Below, piece by piece: positions 23,369 through 34,654 of a stretch of 64,000 bases of DNA (position 1 is the first letter of the stretch; each line of letters begins with the position of its first letter). The notes under the pieces were generated by a model. It searched no databases. It had not been told where the DNA came from and saw only the letters and a program-made list of their open reading frames with translations. The DNA comes from Tilletia caries (taxonomy: Eukaryota > Basidiomycota > Exobasidiomycetes > Tilletiales > Tilletiaceae), in contig JALUTQ010000022.1 of NCBI GenBank assembly GCA_032718865.1, forward strand, positions 41,943 to 105,942. The letters are read 5' to 3'. Position numbers and translations under genes: made by a program.

Positions 23369-25260
23369 CTAGACCTTCTGGAGTTTACCGCGAGTTCCAT
23401 AGACAGGTGTTGGGGAGACAGGTCGCTTCAGTGGGATGCCCTTTGCGGTCGCCAAGGTCAGTTCAGCAGGCTTTGTTCCGCTACCGGACCCCGACGATTC
23501 GCTACCAGATGCAGCCGTTTCACCTGGTTCGGTTCCGGTGGTGCTGTCGCTTTGCGCTTTGCGCCTTCGGGCAGCTTCGTGCGTCATCTTCATTTTGGCG
23601 GCCTTTCCGGGAGCGGTGATGCCGACGCCGACGGCCTGGAGGAGGTTGCGTGGTGCCTCCATGAGGTAAATCATTTGACGAACGTGGGCTTGAAGGTGTT
23701 CGTCGTCGTCGATTCCGCAGATAGCGGCTTGAAAGCCGACCAGGCTACGGTCCGGGGACATCGACCAGTTTCCGTATTTGGGGCTGTCGTCGAAGGATAA
23801 CATAAACTTGAACTGCACAGCTCCTTCGTTCTTGCTGAGGAAGCTAAAGCCGATTACCGTTCCGGTCTTGCCGTCTTTGTCCACGTTTATAAGCACGCCG
23901 ACGCCGTGAATGAGCGGGCAGCTGTTCGGAAGGACAGGCTGATTCGGGTGGGAACCTGCAGAATTAAAGATGAATTCAGACTTGTTTCCTGAGGTAAAAG
24001 CATCGCAGGATACTCACGTGAAGCTGTTCGGGTATAAGGCGAAAGTTTCGGTTGTCCGGTACGTCGAAGCGGATTGGATCGGTTGCCATGGTGAGGTTAG
24101 AAATGTAGCAACCTTCGTCCGGGCGCAGCTGCGGGCGCAGAACGCGCGTGAGGCGGCTGCGGCTGCGGAGGCGGAGGAGCGACGGCGGAGGGGGGTGATT
24201 GACGCTGCGTTGTTGGGGAGAGGGGAACGGCCTGGGTTCGGCTTCGGGATCGGGTTGCTTCCTGCGATGCCGCGTCTTTTCGGACGGGTAGGTGGTGCGG
24301 AGGCGATGCCGATGCCTGCACCCGCACCTAAGGATCTTCCCGGAGTAAGCCCCGGAGTAGCATTCCCCGGAGCTCCGCGGAATCCGGGGGACGCTCTGCA
24401 CGGGTACGGAGCACGGAGCGAGATTTGAGCATTTTTTACTAGCTTTAGATTTGCGGAGCTACTCCGCGAAGGTATGGCTACAACTCCCCGGAGCACGGAG
24501 TGAGTTTGCTTGCATTGTCAAAAAAGCCCCGGAGTACGGAGCAGACCCCGGAGTCCGTCGGACTCCGGGGCTCGCAAAGTGGGTCACGTGATGGCCAAAA
24601 CTGAGTCACATGACCGGTTTTTGAGGGATTCCTCGGCCGAATCAGGTCGAAATATTGTGTATTTCAGCTTTTTTGGGGCAGTAAACCCTTGGAAAGAAAT
24701 GATAGAGACTTCTAAAGCTGCGATTGAACAGCTTCGATGAGATTTGACCTTCTCCTGAGCCCATGTTGGACTCAATTCATGACACCCCGGAGTACCCCCG
24801 GAGTCCGCGGAGCTATTTTGCGGAGCACGGAGTCCGCCTGTGAAAAACATACGGAGCACGGAGTAGATTCTTGCGCGCAACCGCAACTTCGACGGAGCAC
24901 GGAGTGCTCGCCAGATGATCACCAGAAACTTTGCGGAGCGCGGAGCTGGCCGGATCTCAGACGGAGCTGAGCGGAGCGCCGCCCCGGAGTCCGGGCTCCG
25001 GGGATCTATTCCGGGAAGATCCTTACCCGCACCTGCGTCCGATTATTTGGCGGCACAGGCGCGGGAGGATATGGAGCGGCGGCTTGTGCTTATTGGATGG
25101 TTCCTTTATGCGGGTTGTCGTTCAGTTCGTAGAACGTGGCGTCGAAGGTATAGTTGAAGCTGTTGGCAATGGGTTCATCGATGATCACGTCGCCGTTGAA
25201 GGTGAGGTAGGTTGGCCATTTGGCCGTCTTTCCGTTGGTAGAAGCAGGTGAACGAGCCAT
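23369..25260 (-). pseudogene. Hypothetical host gene interrupted by a TIR element
   Basis: Starts at 25260 with MARSPASTNGKTAKWPTYLTF and reads to an in-frame TAA after about 56 residues (GTIQ-stop). The same frame then continues in a Pro/Ala-rich stretch until the TAAGG element at 24329-25025, flanked by CCCGCACC duplications. Beyond it, coding resumes. An exon ending at 24018 (TDPIRFDVPDNR ... IPEQLH) joins by a 79-bp intron (23939-24017) to an exon starting at 23938 that runs to the stop at 23369 (VGVLINVDKDG ... FMLSFDDSP ... GTRGKLQKV). The last 60 residues are Ser/Gly/Lys-rich. I do not recognise the family. With the insertion and the internal stop this allele is probably dead. Confidence 0.5.
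24329..25025. mobile_element. TAAGG-family TIR element 3
   Basis: 697 bp with inverted ends TAAGGATCTTCCCGGA and exact 8-bp target duplication CCCGCACC (24321-24328 and 25026-25033). Interior: GGAG-box clusters (CCCCGGAGTACGGAGC, GCGGAGCACGGAGT), a central AT-rich unique block and a CACGTG. Nearly identical to element 6 at 32943-33626. No transposase. Confidence 0.9.
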
Positions 25261-25323
25261 GTTGAATGTTTTCAGAAGGATTTGGGAGTTGGAGTGAAAT
25301 AAGAGAGGGCAGGTAGATGAAGA

Positions 25324-25420
25324 TGTGTGTGTGTGTGTGTGTAAGGGAGTGAGGATGGTGAGAGAACGAGAAGAGGAAAGTGTCAGATCGGAGTGGCTCG
25401 TTTTATAGGGTTTCATGGAT

Positions 25421-25457
<37 letters not shown>
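25324..25457. repeat. Two microsatellites, (GT)n and (GA)n
   Basis: A GT run at 25324-25342 and a GA run at about 25425-25457, both in the 5' region shared by the divergent genes starting at 25260 (-) and 25886 (+). Confidence 0.9.
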
Positions 25458-25460
<3 letters not shown>

Positions 25461-25885
25461 AAGATGGCCTGTAACGCCCATGGAGAATGTCAGAATGATC
25501 CTGCAAGAGAGGAAGTCCTCGGTTAATGGACGAAAGCAGGAGGAGGGGTCCGGGTGTCCAACGTATCGTTTGTTCGATGCATGAAGTGCGTTGAGTGTTT
25601 GATGGAATTCGTCATTGAGGATTTCGGTAAACATTTCATCGAGTTAGTGTGATTCATTTCAATTCCACTCACGGGCCTCTTTGTATATCATCCTCTGCTT
25701 CTCGTGGATCTTTGTTCTTGTTGAGCTCATCTTAGGGAACGAAGATGACCTGGGGAGCGGGAGCGGTGGCGACCTGGAATGGGACGTCTTTGATTTAAGC
25801 GGGTGAATGTGTATCTGGGAGATAAATAGTAGAAGCTTTTGCGTGAGGGTATGCCTGTTGTTTACAAACAGCAGTTCATCTGGTG

Positions 25886-26817
25886 GCTATGTCTACTCAC
25901 GGCGAACGAATCGGCGACGCAAGATTGCCTGTTTCTGCCCCAGAGCGATTACGCGCCTGGGTTGCTGAACGGAGGGCGGAGGCTGCAACGTATGCACCGT
26001 ACTTCGGTCCACTTCCGAAGATGGACACCGAATTGCATCCATGGTGGAAATGTCCCTACGTGGAATTGAACCTGGATCGTCGGTATGAAGCCTTCTTTTA
26101 CGACATGTGTTAGGTCAGGTCCTTCATCGACGATAAGTGGAGCCGGGTCGACCTGCTTCGCTTCATTGACGACATTCTGGAAAATGGCCTGAACGGTCTT
26201 CCGGATGTCAACGCTGAAATGCAGGACAGGTTGCGTACTGGCAACTTTGGGTGAGTCACCTTCCTTCCTACGTGTTTGGCTGGGCGAAACACTGAGCGTC
26301 TGTGCGGCTTTTCTTCCGGTATAGTCTTCAATCGTGTGAAGGTCATGCTCATGCCCCGCATCCGTTCAATCCGCACGACGAGGGGGATGTTGTCCGTCTG
26401 TCTCCATTCCCTTGCCGGTTATGCTGGCGCTGCGCGAATGCTTCGAAATCGGACGAGGCCACGGAGCCGGCCGTCAGCGATACCGGTGTAGAGTGTAGGC
26501 GCCATCGTCTCTGGTAATGTTGGTTCGGACGGCGATAATGAACGTCGTATCAGCTTCGGTTCCGCCGCTGCGGTCGATTCAGCCGCTGCATCTGATTTTC
26601 CGCCATTGTCGCCTCCGCCGCCTTCCCCTGTTCGTTTGATTGGTCCGTCTCTCGCTCTGCCTCTAGTTCCGTTCGGTCAGGGTCGTGAATACCCTCCGAA
26701 TTACGTCGTTGAAGCAGCTGTCGCCTTCGTTTCGAAGGTCGATAACGAGTCTTTGGTGTCGCCTTGCGTTCGTTCCGTCGGTCTTGGTGAAGCCTCGGAT
26801 GAGGGGATGGACTGATC
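25886..26817 (+). pseudogene. Hypothetical host gene with in-frame stop, divergent from 25260
   Basis: Begins MSTHGERIGDARLPVSAPE (an ATG lies two codons upstream). It reads to an in-frame TAG after YDMC (26111-26113), then continues in the same frame with VRSFIDDKWSRVDLLRFIDDILE to a GTGAGT donor near 26251. An intron ending TATAG near 26325 leads to a His/Cys-containing stretch (CEGHAHAPHPFNP ... CRLCWRC). A later frame (about 26520-26817) gives a Pro/Ser-rich tail to TGA. The internal TAG and frame changes suggest a pseudogene ending just before unit B copy 2. Family not recognised; the Cys/His stretch could bind metal, but this is a guess. Confidence 0.4.
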
Positions 26818-26838
26818 GATAATGCTTCTTTGGCAACA

Positions 26839-28074
26839 ATGACGAGATCTGTGGAAGATATCTTGGATCATAGAGCATATCACTGTGAATACCCCTTTTT
26901 TTTCCCGGCTGATTTGGGTGGAAGTGCTGGTATCAATCATGCGAAATGTACAAACGTCCAACGCACTGGTCCGTTCACTTATAGATTGGCCCGTCTACTC
27001 ATAAATCTCTGGCCCTCTGAACCATTATTTTCAGACGCTTTGTCCAATTCTTTCCTCCGTTCCCCCGTCATCCACCCGTATGATTTGGTCCTCTCGCCCA
27101 CCTTTTGCTCCGTTCCCCCCCTTCGGTTTAACCAAGGAAAAACAACAATTTACCTCCCCAAGTCTTAAAAGAGGACCGAAATCCTCAGAACGGAACGAGC
27201 GTGGCGCTGCCCGTCCTCAGTGGCAGCCTCAGTGCCTCTTTTGTATTCTTGCAGTCCCAGTTTTGTAAAGGGTATACAAGATGGAAGCCACAAACGACAA
27301 CGTTTGTAATCATAACCGTTCTTTAATTTTTCAGGATTAGCCATGACTTTTTTTATTTTTTTGGAAGCGGGGGGGAACGGACCTTTTTGACGGGGTGGTT
27401 TGTGGCAAAATTTTGGGTAAGTAGGATCTGGATACTGGGCAAACGGAGTCCACTTTCCGTGGGGTGAACGGACGAATCCATGGGCTAACGTTGGGAAAGA
27501 AGGAGGTTCGTCTATCCTGCATCAATCATGGACCGGAAGATGGGGACATGCCGGAAAGTAATGTGGTATGATGACAGCCACATGCAATCATATGGACAGC
27601 GGTTGGATAGTGATGCCCCATAGAATATAGATGTACTAAATGTCATTGCCATGATACACATAGCTCTCTGTTCGGCGGAGTGGGATATAATGCTGCATGA
27701 CATGTGAATGTCAAGTAGTATACACGCTAACATCTGTTGGAGCTCTTTATTACGTGTCATGTGCATGACACGTAGTTTGAACCTATGTATGCTACATGTC
27801 ATGTGAATGTCAGCAGTGTTTCTCTTGTGGTAGTCCGTGCGAAGCTGTGTGTCATGCACGTGACATACGTAGATCTTGCATGATGCATGGACCCTTGGCT
27901 CAGTTATGTAACTTTTAGTCACATAACATGCAGTCTGTTGCGCTCTTTTTCCCTTCTCATGGTTTTCTCGAGAGTAGGCCTCATTCTGCCTTTCTATGAC
28001 CCGCCACCAACACCCATCCACATTTTTCACCACCATTTACTCCTGATCGTCACATCACAGCAGCTTTTTCCATC
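26839..28074 (+). repeat. 5' leader of unit B, copy 2 arm, with dyad cluster
   Basis: Near-identical inverted partner of 21314-22538. Between about 27690 and 27880 there are at least four variants of an ATGACATGTGAATGTCA-type dyad. One (27752-27773) has 10-base arms ACGTGTCATG and CATGACACGT two bases apart. The last 100 bases before the ATG at 28075 are pyrimidine-rich. This looks like the promoter or leader of the coiled-coil/kinase gene, with the dyads as possible protein-binding sites (inference). Confidence 0.75.
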
Positions 28075-30144
28075 ATGCACGAGGCACAGGTCAAGAAACT
28101 GCAGGCCATTTCATTCCGCGAGCGATGGCCAACGGAGGCGGTTTACGACGACTTCGATGTCGATTCGTATTTGTTCGGGACCGACCAAAGTCCAGGCAGC
28201 CAAGCCGCTCAAGTCTTCCTCCTGGAACCACCGCCTAAGGATGGCGCTGAAGAACGAGGCACAGGTCCTTTAGGACCCGCTATGGAGTTCAAATTTCTTC
28301 AACTTACGCGCCAGTATCTTCTTCGTCAAAACGCGGACGAAGCCACCATTCAACATATCGCTCCCTTCCTGGTACCGTGTCAAGCTGCTGTGCTTTATCG
28401 GCATCTGCGGGAGGAGAGCGAGGACTACGACGATCAAGTCCTGGTGGATCCAGAAGCGATCGTGTACGGGAGGATCCGGCTGCCCTTATCCAAAGCGGTC
28501 CTCCCTGTCCTTTCGAAGATCGACAAGTTTGAGAACGAGGTCCGCGTTCTCCGACTAGGTCTTCAAGATGCTACCGAACAAGGTCGGGAACGTGAAGTGC
28601 AGCTCGCAGCCGCCGTCCAACATTCGGAAACGCTGCAGGCCGAAGCTGCTCGAAGGGAGGAGGACCTCAAGAGATCTCAAGGCACGGTCGTGGAGCTGCG
28701 ATCCACGTTGGATGGGCTGCAACGACAGCTCCTCGACTCTCAGGTTCAGCTGCAGAACTCGAAGCGCCGCGCTGCTGAGGATTTGCATCAAGTACGAACC
28801 AAAGCAGCTCAAGAACGGATGGAATCGGATGTTGCGGTGGCCGAGCTCCAGAAAAGCTTGGACGTGGCGGAATCCGCCACGAAGGAGGTGCAAGCAGCGC
28901 GGAGTAAGGATTTGGCGGAGCGAGAGGAAATCCTCGTCGCAGCCCTCAACAAGAATGCGGCGCTGGAGGGGAACCTCCGGGAACAAAAGCAGGAACTCGC
29001 CCAGCTGCGGTCGTCGTTGGCGCAGCTCAATCACGCTGCCAGGAGCTCCGATGCGATGGACATCGACACGGAGACGAAACAGGCGCAGCCGCCCACTGGA
29101 TCTCAAGTTCGCAAATCGGACTCCGACCGGATTGAAGAGCTCGAGAGGCTGTTGGAGGAAGCCAAGGCCGAGAACGAGCGCCTGGAGGAGGAACGGGACG
29201 CCGCTATTGACGATCGTGACAACCACGAATTTATCCTCGAACAAACAAACAATCAGCTCCAATCATATGCGACGAAAAATCCGGAACTTGAGGCTTCCTT
29301 GAAGGCAGCGAAGGACGAGGTTGATCGACAGCGGAAGATGGCCAACGGACTGGAGGACGAGGTGCAAAAGTTGCGGTCATACTCGAATCAAACCTTTGCA
29401 GGTCACCACGAGTTGGATCGGCTTCGGGTGGAATTAAACGCCACATGTGTCGTCAAGGGGCAGCTTGGGAGACAGGTGGGCAATTTGCGGGGTATTCTTG
29501 AGAGAACGGAACGTGACCTCGTGACGCTCCGGTCACAGAGGGGTCCGTCCAATGAGACCTGGATGGAGGAATTTGTGGCGGAAGGGGAACGGCCGTTACA
29601 ATTTCACGGGAACCGATCTCGGCCGCGGTGTCCACGGTGTGGTCGAACACGCTATCGATGCTCTCAACCGAAGAGACGACGCCATCAAGATCACCAGATG
29701 CCAACCATCCGGCAGACCTTACAACTCTGCCGCCCGGGAGGTTGTCTTCATGGCGAATCAGCGGTCGTTAAACGTCATGAGTCTGCTCGCGTCGTCTACA
29801 TGGAATCCAGTGGACGGCACCACGCCGAGCTATGGCTCGTCATGGACTACATACCCACCAACCTGCGGGCTCTCATCTATGACCACAATAGAAGGCCGAC
29901 GATTGGGCCCATCAAGTACTACGTGAAGGAACTTGCTTCCGGACTCGCGTATCTACATCGGAAGGAAATCCACCACGGCGACCTCAAGCCGGACAATGTT
30001 CTTGTAGGACAGAACCATCAAATCAAGATTGCGGACTTCGATGTCAGCGAAGACTTGACGAATCCTTCGAGCCGGCGCGTGTTTTGTTCGCTCAACTATC
30101 GCGCTCCGGAGATTCTGTTTCGGACCGATCGACGAACAGTGAGA
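28075..30144 (+). CDS. Long coiled-coil protein with C-terminal kinase-like domain
   Basis: A 690-codon ORF from MHEAQVKKLQ. Residues 1-155 are a globular, acidic N-part. About 155-490 is heptad-rich coiled coil (Leu/Glu/Arg/Gln-rich, with a break at a Ser/Thr/Pro patch near 325). About 500-690 is a protein kinase domain. The kinase N-lobe (GRGVHGVV loop, AIKI lysine, AAREV glutamate) lies in another frame. One extra T at about 29572, compared with copy 1, moves the ORF out of frame there. A second slip near 29752, present in both copies, brings it back for LWLVMDY, HGDLKPDN, IKIADFD and NYRAPEIL. The catalytic loop reads HGD where HRD is usual and the Mg motif DFD where DFG is usual, so activity is doubtful. 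The ORF ends inside TAAGG element 4. I recognise no named kinase; a structural or signalling role is unknown. Confidence 0.7.
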
Positions 30145-30904
30145 TAAGGATGGGCGCGGAGTAAGCCCCGGAGTGGGTTTCCCGGAGTTCCCCGACTAGT
30201 CGGGGCCTCACGACTAGTCGGGGCCTCACTCCGGGGGAGTACGGAGTACGGAGTGCATTTTCGAGGATTTAATCCCGCTGATTGGATTCTGCAGGAGTAC
30301 GGAGCGCAAGCCTGACATGTCCCCGGAGTACGGAGTACGGCAAGGCCTGGATCTAACGTTTCGCCGGAGTACGGAGTGACTAGCTCGAATGCCAGACGGA
30401 GTGCGGAGTTTCCCCGAAACTCCGGGGCGCTCCGGGGCCTTGTATTTTTCAAAATCAGGTCGCAATTTTGAAAATTTCAGTCAGAAATGGGCAAATTTGG
30501 GGTCCATATTGTGTGTTGTTGAGCTCTACGAACGCCAACGATGATTCTGTCGAACCAACACGTGGATGGAAGAGCGGCAATCAATGTAAGGGTTCATATT
30601 GCTCAAGTTTTGTAGGACCTCTGCGAACTTTCCCCGGAGTACGGAGTTTCGGGGGGGAGTAGTCGCGCTCCGTCACCCCGGAGTACGGAGTGGACTTTGA
30701 AATTTTTACCAAATTTAGCCGGAGTACGGAGCTGGCGCAATAAGATGGGGAGATTTTTGTGCGGAGCGCGGAGTGGAGTTAGGGCGACTGCCTAGAAATG
30801 AGCGGAGTACGGAGTGTAAAAAAGAGTCTCAAAATCAGCCGGAGTCAGCCGGAGTAGGGGCCCCGGAGTACGGAGCACTCCGGGGCCCTCCGCGCCCATC
30901 CTTA
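30145..30904. mobile_element. TAAGG-family TIR element 4
   Basis: 760 bp with inverted ends TAAGGATGGGCGCGGAG. The interior has at least nine GGAGTACGGAG boxes. Flanks differ (CAGTGAGA left, ATTCTTAC right), so there is no target duplication. It sits exactly where the kinase gene ends and DIRS gag begins, which suggests that this junction was made or altered by recombination or deletion at the element. Confidence 0.85.
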
Positions 30905-32213
30905 ATTCTTACGGCATCGCGAGAAGAGGCGGAGGCTGCGGCGAACCAGTACGAGGCGGGCCTCAAAACCCTCCGGTTCGGAGCTTTCGGCCCCAGAGCT
31001 GCCCTGATCTCGGAGTCCGCGGCTAAGGAAAGGCGCGGAGGAACTCCGCGCCTCCGCGACTCCGCCCGCCTACCTCCGCCAAAACTCCGCGCTCATTTTT
31101 GGGCCGAACATTCCGTCCGCCCAAGACAGTGGTGTCAGCAAGGCCGGTATCATTCCGTCCGCCGTAGCAGGGTGGCCCTCACCGAGGCCACCTCCTCCGT
31201 CCGCGGTGGGTAGCCGGAGTTTTTCAAGGAGGGGACCTCCGTCCGCCTTCCTCCGGCGGAGTTCCGGCGGAGTTCCGCGCCTCCGCGATCCCAACTTGCT
31301 GACCCAAGTCATGGTCTCAGACTTTGGAGTTACTTGCTTAACCCGGCGAAAAAAATCATTTGAAGAGGGGTCTCAAGTCTTGAGACTCCGGCGTGACTAG
31401 CCATCACGTGACATGAAACCCGAGACTCTGTCTTCTGAGACCCCCTTCACTAGGAGAGACCCTGTGTAACCCCTGGGTTTTCAGTCTCAGAGCGGAGTAA
31501 GCGCGGAGGCGCGGAGTTCCGCCGGAACTCCGCCGAAGTTGGGGCCGTCGACACCTCCGTCCGCGCTCAAGTCCAGGAACCTCAAACTCCTCCGCCCTCC
31601 GTCCGCGTTCAAGTCGTTGGCGGTACTTCTCCGTCCGCCCCTCCGCTGTCAGCCTCCGCGGTACGGAGGACGTCCTCCGGCGGAGGAAAATCGGCGGAGT
31701 TTTGCGGTACGGAGGCGCGGAGGACGCGAAACTCCGCCGAGAGCGCGGAGGTGACGCCTTTCCTTATCCGCGGCCCGACTGGGCGGCGAGCCATTGGGAC
31801 CGCCCTCGATGAAGCGCAAGAACCGCGAAGGACCCACCTTCCTGCAGCCCTTTCGAGCGGCGCCATCGTCCGGACCACCTCGCGGCGATGGCGCAGCAGC
31901 TCAGAGGCCCTTCGTCTCAAGTGCCCCCGCGAGCTCAGCCGAGCGTCCGCAGGACCGCTTCTGCACCGCCTGTCTCCGCCCAAACGCAGGCCATGACTTC
32001 CGCACCTGCCCAAAGGCTCATACCGACAGGCTCAAATGCATCCCTCCTCATGGCTGGCGTTGGGAGAGCAAAGGGTTGTGCTTCTGCAATCGATTCAATC
32101 TCGGAATCGACTGCATGTCTCCCGGCGACAAGTGCTCATTTGGACATTACTGCTCTCGATGTGGGAAGGACGGTTTCCGTGCGACAGCGCGCACCGAAAC
32201 ACGGTCAGGATGA
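30905..32213 (+). pseudogene. Unit B gag-like protein with zinc-finger cluster, 5'-truncated
   Basis: Reads from 30905 (ILTASREEAEAAANQYEAG) to 31023, is interrupted by element 5, and continues in the same frame from 31775 to 32213 once one TCCGCGGC duplication is removed. The C-terminal half has FCTACLRPNAGHDFRTCP followed by CFCNRFNLGIDC and GHYCSRCGKDG. This is the Cys/His cluster also seen in elements A (43.9-44.2 kb) and C (54.5-54.8 kb), and fits a nucleic-acid-binding Gag of DIRS-like elements. The N-terminus is lost at the element 4 junction. Confidence 0.75.
31024..31766. mobile_element. TAAGG-family TIR element 5
   Basis: 743 bp, inverted ends TAAGGAAAGGCG, exact 8-bp duplication TCCGCGGC at 31016-31023 and 31767-31774. 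The interior is dominated by GCGGAG/CTCCGTCCGC boxes, with a central block containing CACGTG and several GTCTCA/TGAGAC repeats. Non-coding. It interrupts the gag ORF. Confidence 0.9.
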
Positions 32214-32399
32214 GGCCCTCATTTCGGCCCTTCGACACCCAGCACGTGTCGCGTTGCGAGCAGAGTCGTTTGCGAAGGCTCTCGCATGCTTGCCAATGTC
32301 CCATCAAATTCGCCTTTCCCACATCCCTTCCAGCGTCGTCGAAGTATTCTCCATGGGACCCCTGTCCATGCGCACCAGACCACCATCTCCATCATTGCG

Positions 32400-34654
32400 C
32401 CCAATCACTTCCGTCCAGACCAAGCGGACATCATTCGCAGCTGAAGAGAGGATGCGGTGGAGAAGGGGTTTGCGGTGGGGCCGTTCTGCTTGGAAGATGT
32501 CGAACGCGTTGGAGGATCCATCGTGACCATTCCGCTCACGGTAGTTCACACGGCCGCGACCTCCTCGAAGCCCGAAAAGAATCGGGTCTGCTTCAATGCG
32601 ACCTGGGATCCCAATCAGCACCTTCCAGTAGGAGTCGAGCCTTCCGTCACGGAATCTGTGAATGAAGAGCCGAAGGACGAAGACGTCGAGTGTGAATGGT
32701 TCTTGGTCAACGAGGTGAAAATGTGAGTAGCATGCATTCCATTCTGTTCGTCAGTCGTCTCTCCCCGCCGTCGTCTCTCCCTGTCTGCCTCTCCCTGTCG
32801 TGCCGTCGTCGTCTCGTGCTCTAAAAGCTGATCCAGCTTGTCGTCGTTCCCCTCACCCCTGTGCTGTCTATGGCTTTGTTCCTTCCAGACTTTTGGCCTC
32901 CTTGCCGCCGTGGGCCCGTGTGATGGGTTTCGACCTACAGGATAAGGATCTTCCCGGAGTAGCATTCCCCGGAGCTCCGCGGACTCCGGGGGACGCTCTG
33001 CACGGATACGGAGCACGGAGCAAGATTTGAGCGTTTCTTCCTGGCTTTAAATTTGCGGAGCTACTCCGCGAAGGTATGGCTGCAATGCCCCGGAGCACGG
33101 AGTGAGTTTGCTTGCATTGTCAAAAAAGCCCCGGAGTACGGAGCAGACCCCGGAGTCCGTCGGACTCCGGGGCTCGCAAAGTGGGTCACGTGATGGCCAA
33201 AACTGAGTCACATGACCGGTTTTTGAGGGATTCCTCGGCCGAATCAGGTCGAAATATTGTGTATTTCAGCTTTTTTGGGGCAGTAAACCCTTGGAAAGAA
33301 ATGATAGAGACTTCTAAAGCTGCGATTGAACAGCTTCGATGAGATTTGACCTTCTCCTGAGCCCATGTTGGACTCAATTCATGACACCCCGGAGTACCCC
33401 GGAGTCCGCGGAGCTATTTTGCGGAGCACGGAGTCCGCCTGTGAAAAACATACGGAGCACGGAGTAGATTCTTGCGCGCAACCGCAACTTCGACGGAGCA
33501 CGGAGTGCTCGCCAGATGATCACCAGAAACTTTGCGGAGCGCGGAGCTGGCCGGATCTCAGACGGAGCTGAGCGGAGCGCCGCCCCGGAGTCCGGGCTCC
33601 GGGGATCTATTCCGGGAAGATCCTTAGTTTGGCGTGTCGACGATAGCGGCGATATTTGGCCAGCTCTGCGACGTAACGTGCGCGTGGCTGGAGTATACGT
33701 GGCCATCAGTTCTTGCTCGGCACTTTGCGGACGATCATCTCGTGGCCGACACCGGTCAGCATCGATCTCTGACTGAGCGGGACGAAGCTCTTCGGATGGA
33801 GCATACACCCGGCGAAGCGCTTTGGCTGGTCGCGCCAGTTTGAGCTACTTGGGTTCCTATGGGATCTAGACAGTCATCGCGTCGAGCTCACGTCCCATAA
33901 GCGGGACAAATATATGGCCAAGATTCATCATCTTTTGCGTCAGGGCCCTCTCGAGGAAGTCGCCTTCACCTACGGCTACAAGGACATCTCCAGCATCATT
34001 GGTTCGCTCGTCCATACATGCGTCATTTTCTCGGAGCGAAGGTCGAGGCTCAACGCCCTCTATGCCCATCGAAATCGTTTCCATCCCGAGCGAAGAGGCC
34101 AACGTCTCCATCTGCCCCGCAACGTGTTGGCCGAGCCCAAAGATTGGGAACGCTTCCTTCGCACGCCGAACCTCAGTGCTTCCTTCAACCTGCCCGCAAA
34201 CAGCTCGTCACTGGCAATCTACTCCGATGCGTCGAGCGCAGGTTGCGGAGTGGTCGTGGACGGGCGAGCCCGGTTTTGGGCGTTTTCGGAGCACGCGCGA
34301 GCGGTTGGTGTTGATATTGGGGTCATGGAAATGTGGGCGTTGCATCTGGCTCTTCAGGTTGTGGTACAGCTCGGCGTCCGGAACAGTGTCGTTACCTTTC
34401 ACGTCGACAACTTGGGTGTTGTCTTCGCGGCGAGGAAGGGACGCTCTCGATCCCAGCTTACCAACACATTCTTGAACGATGCGGATATACGCGCAATGAA
34501 TTCGAACATCGTCATGTCCATTGTTTACGTGGCATCGGCCGACAACCTCGCCAATGCGCCATCTCGGGGCGACGCTACGGCGTTAGCTCCTCTTCTCCTT
34601 CATCTGGCCGAGCCTTGGGAACACGTCACCACAAGGCCGGCCGCCTTCAAATGA
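32400..34654 (+). pseudogene. Unit B reverse transcriptase/RNase H, broken
   Basis: The RT fingers lie at about 32455-32722 (PLTVVHTAATSSKPEKNRV), just after a TGA at about 32441. A 166-bp intron (32723-32888, GTGAGT...TTCCAG) joins in frame to SLPPWARVMGFDLQD, whose Asp is the first catalytic residue. TAAGG element 6 begins three codons later (32943). After it, the frame resumes at AIFGQLCDV and reaches RHFADDHLV (catalytic DD, about 33723). The segment between QD and AIFG, including the LPFG motif, is missing. A frame slip near 33770 leads into HPAKRFGW, the thumb and RNase H (SDAS, MEMW, HVDN, ANAPSRGD). The stop at 34652-34654 overlaps the recombinase ATG. Confidence 0.8.
32943..33626. 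mobile_element. TAAGG-family TIR element 6
   Basis: 684 bp, nearly identical to element 3 (same TAAGGATCTTCCCGGA ends). There is no flanking duplication (CTACAGGA left, GTTTGGCG right), and part of the RT coding sequence is missing at the site. The insertion was therefore followed by a flank deletion or arose by recombination between two elements. Confidence 0.88.

Noticed and set aside
23369..26817. Divergent gene pair as a homeodomain mating-type locus
   Set aside because: The spacing and divergence fit, but no homeodomain helix-3 motif (WFxNxR) is visible in either protein.
28555..29262. 235-codon minus-strand ORF opposite the coiled coil
   Set aside because: Antisense shadow of a heptad-rich sequence; the + frame shows the real coiled coil, and the same shadow appears opposite copy 1.
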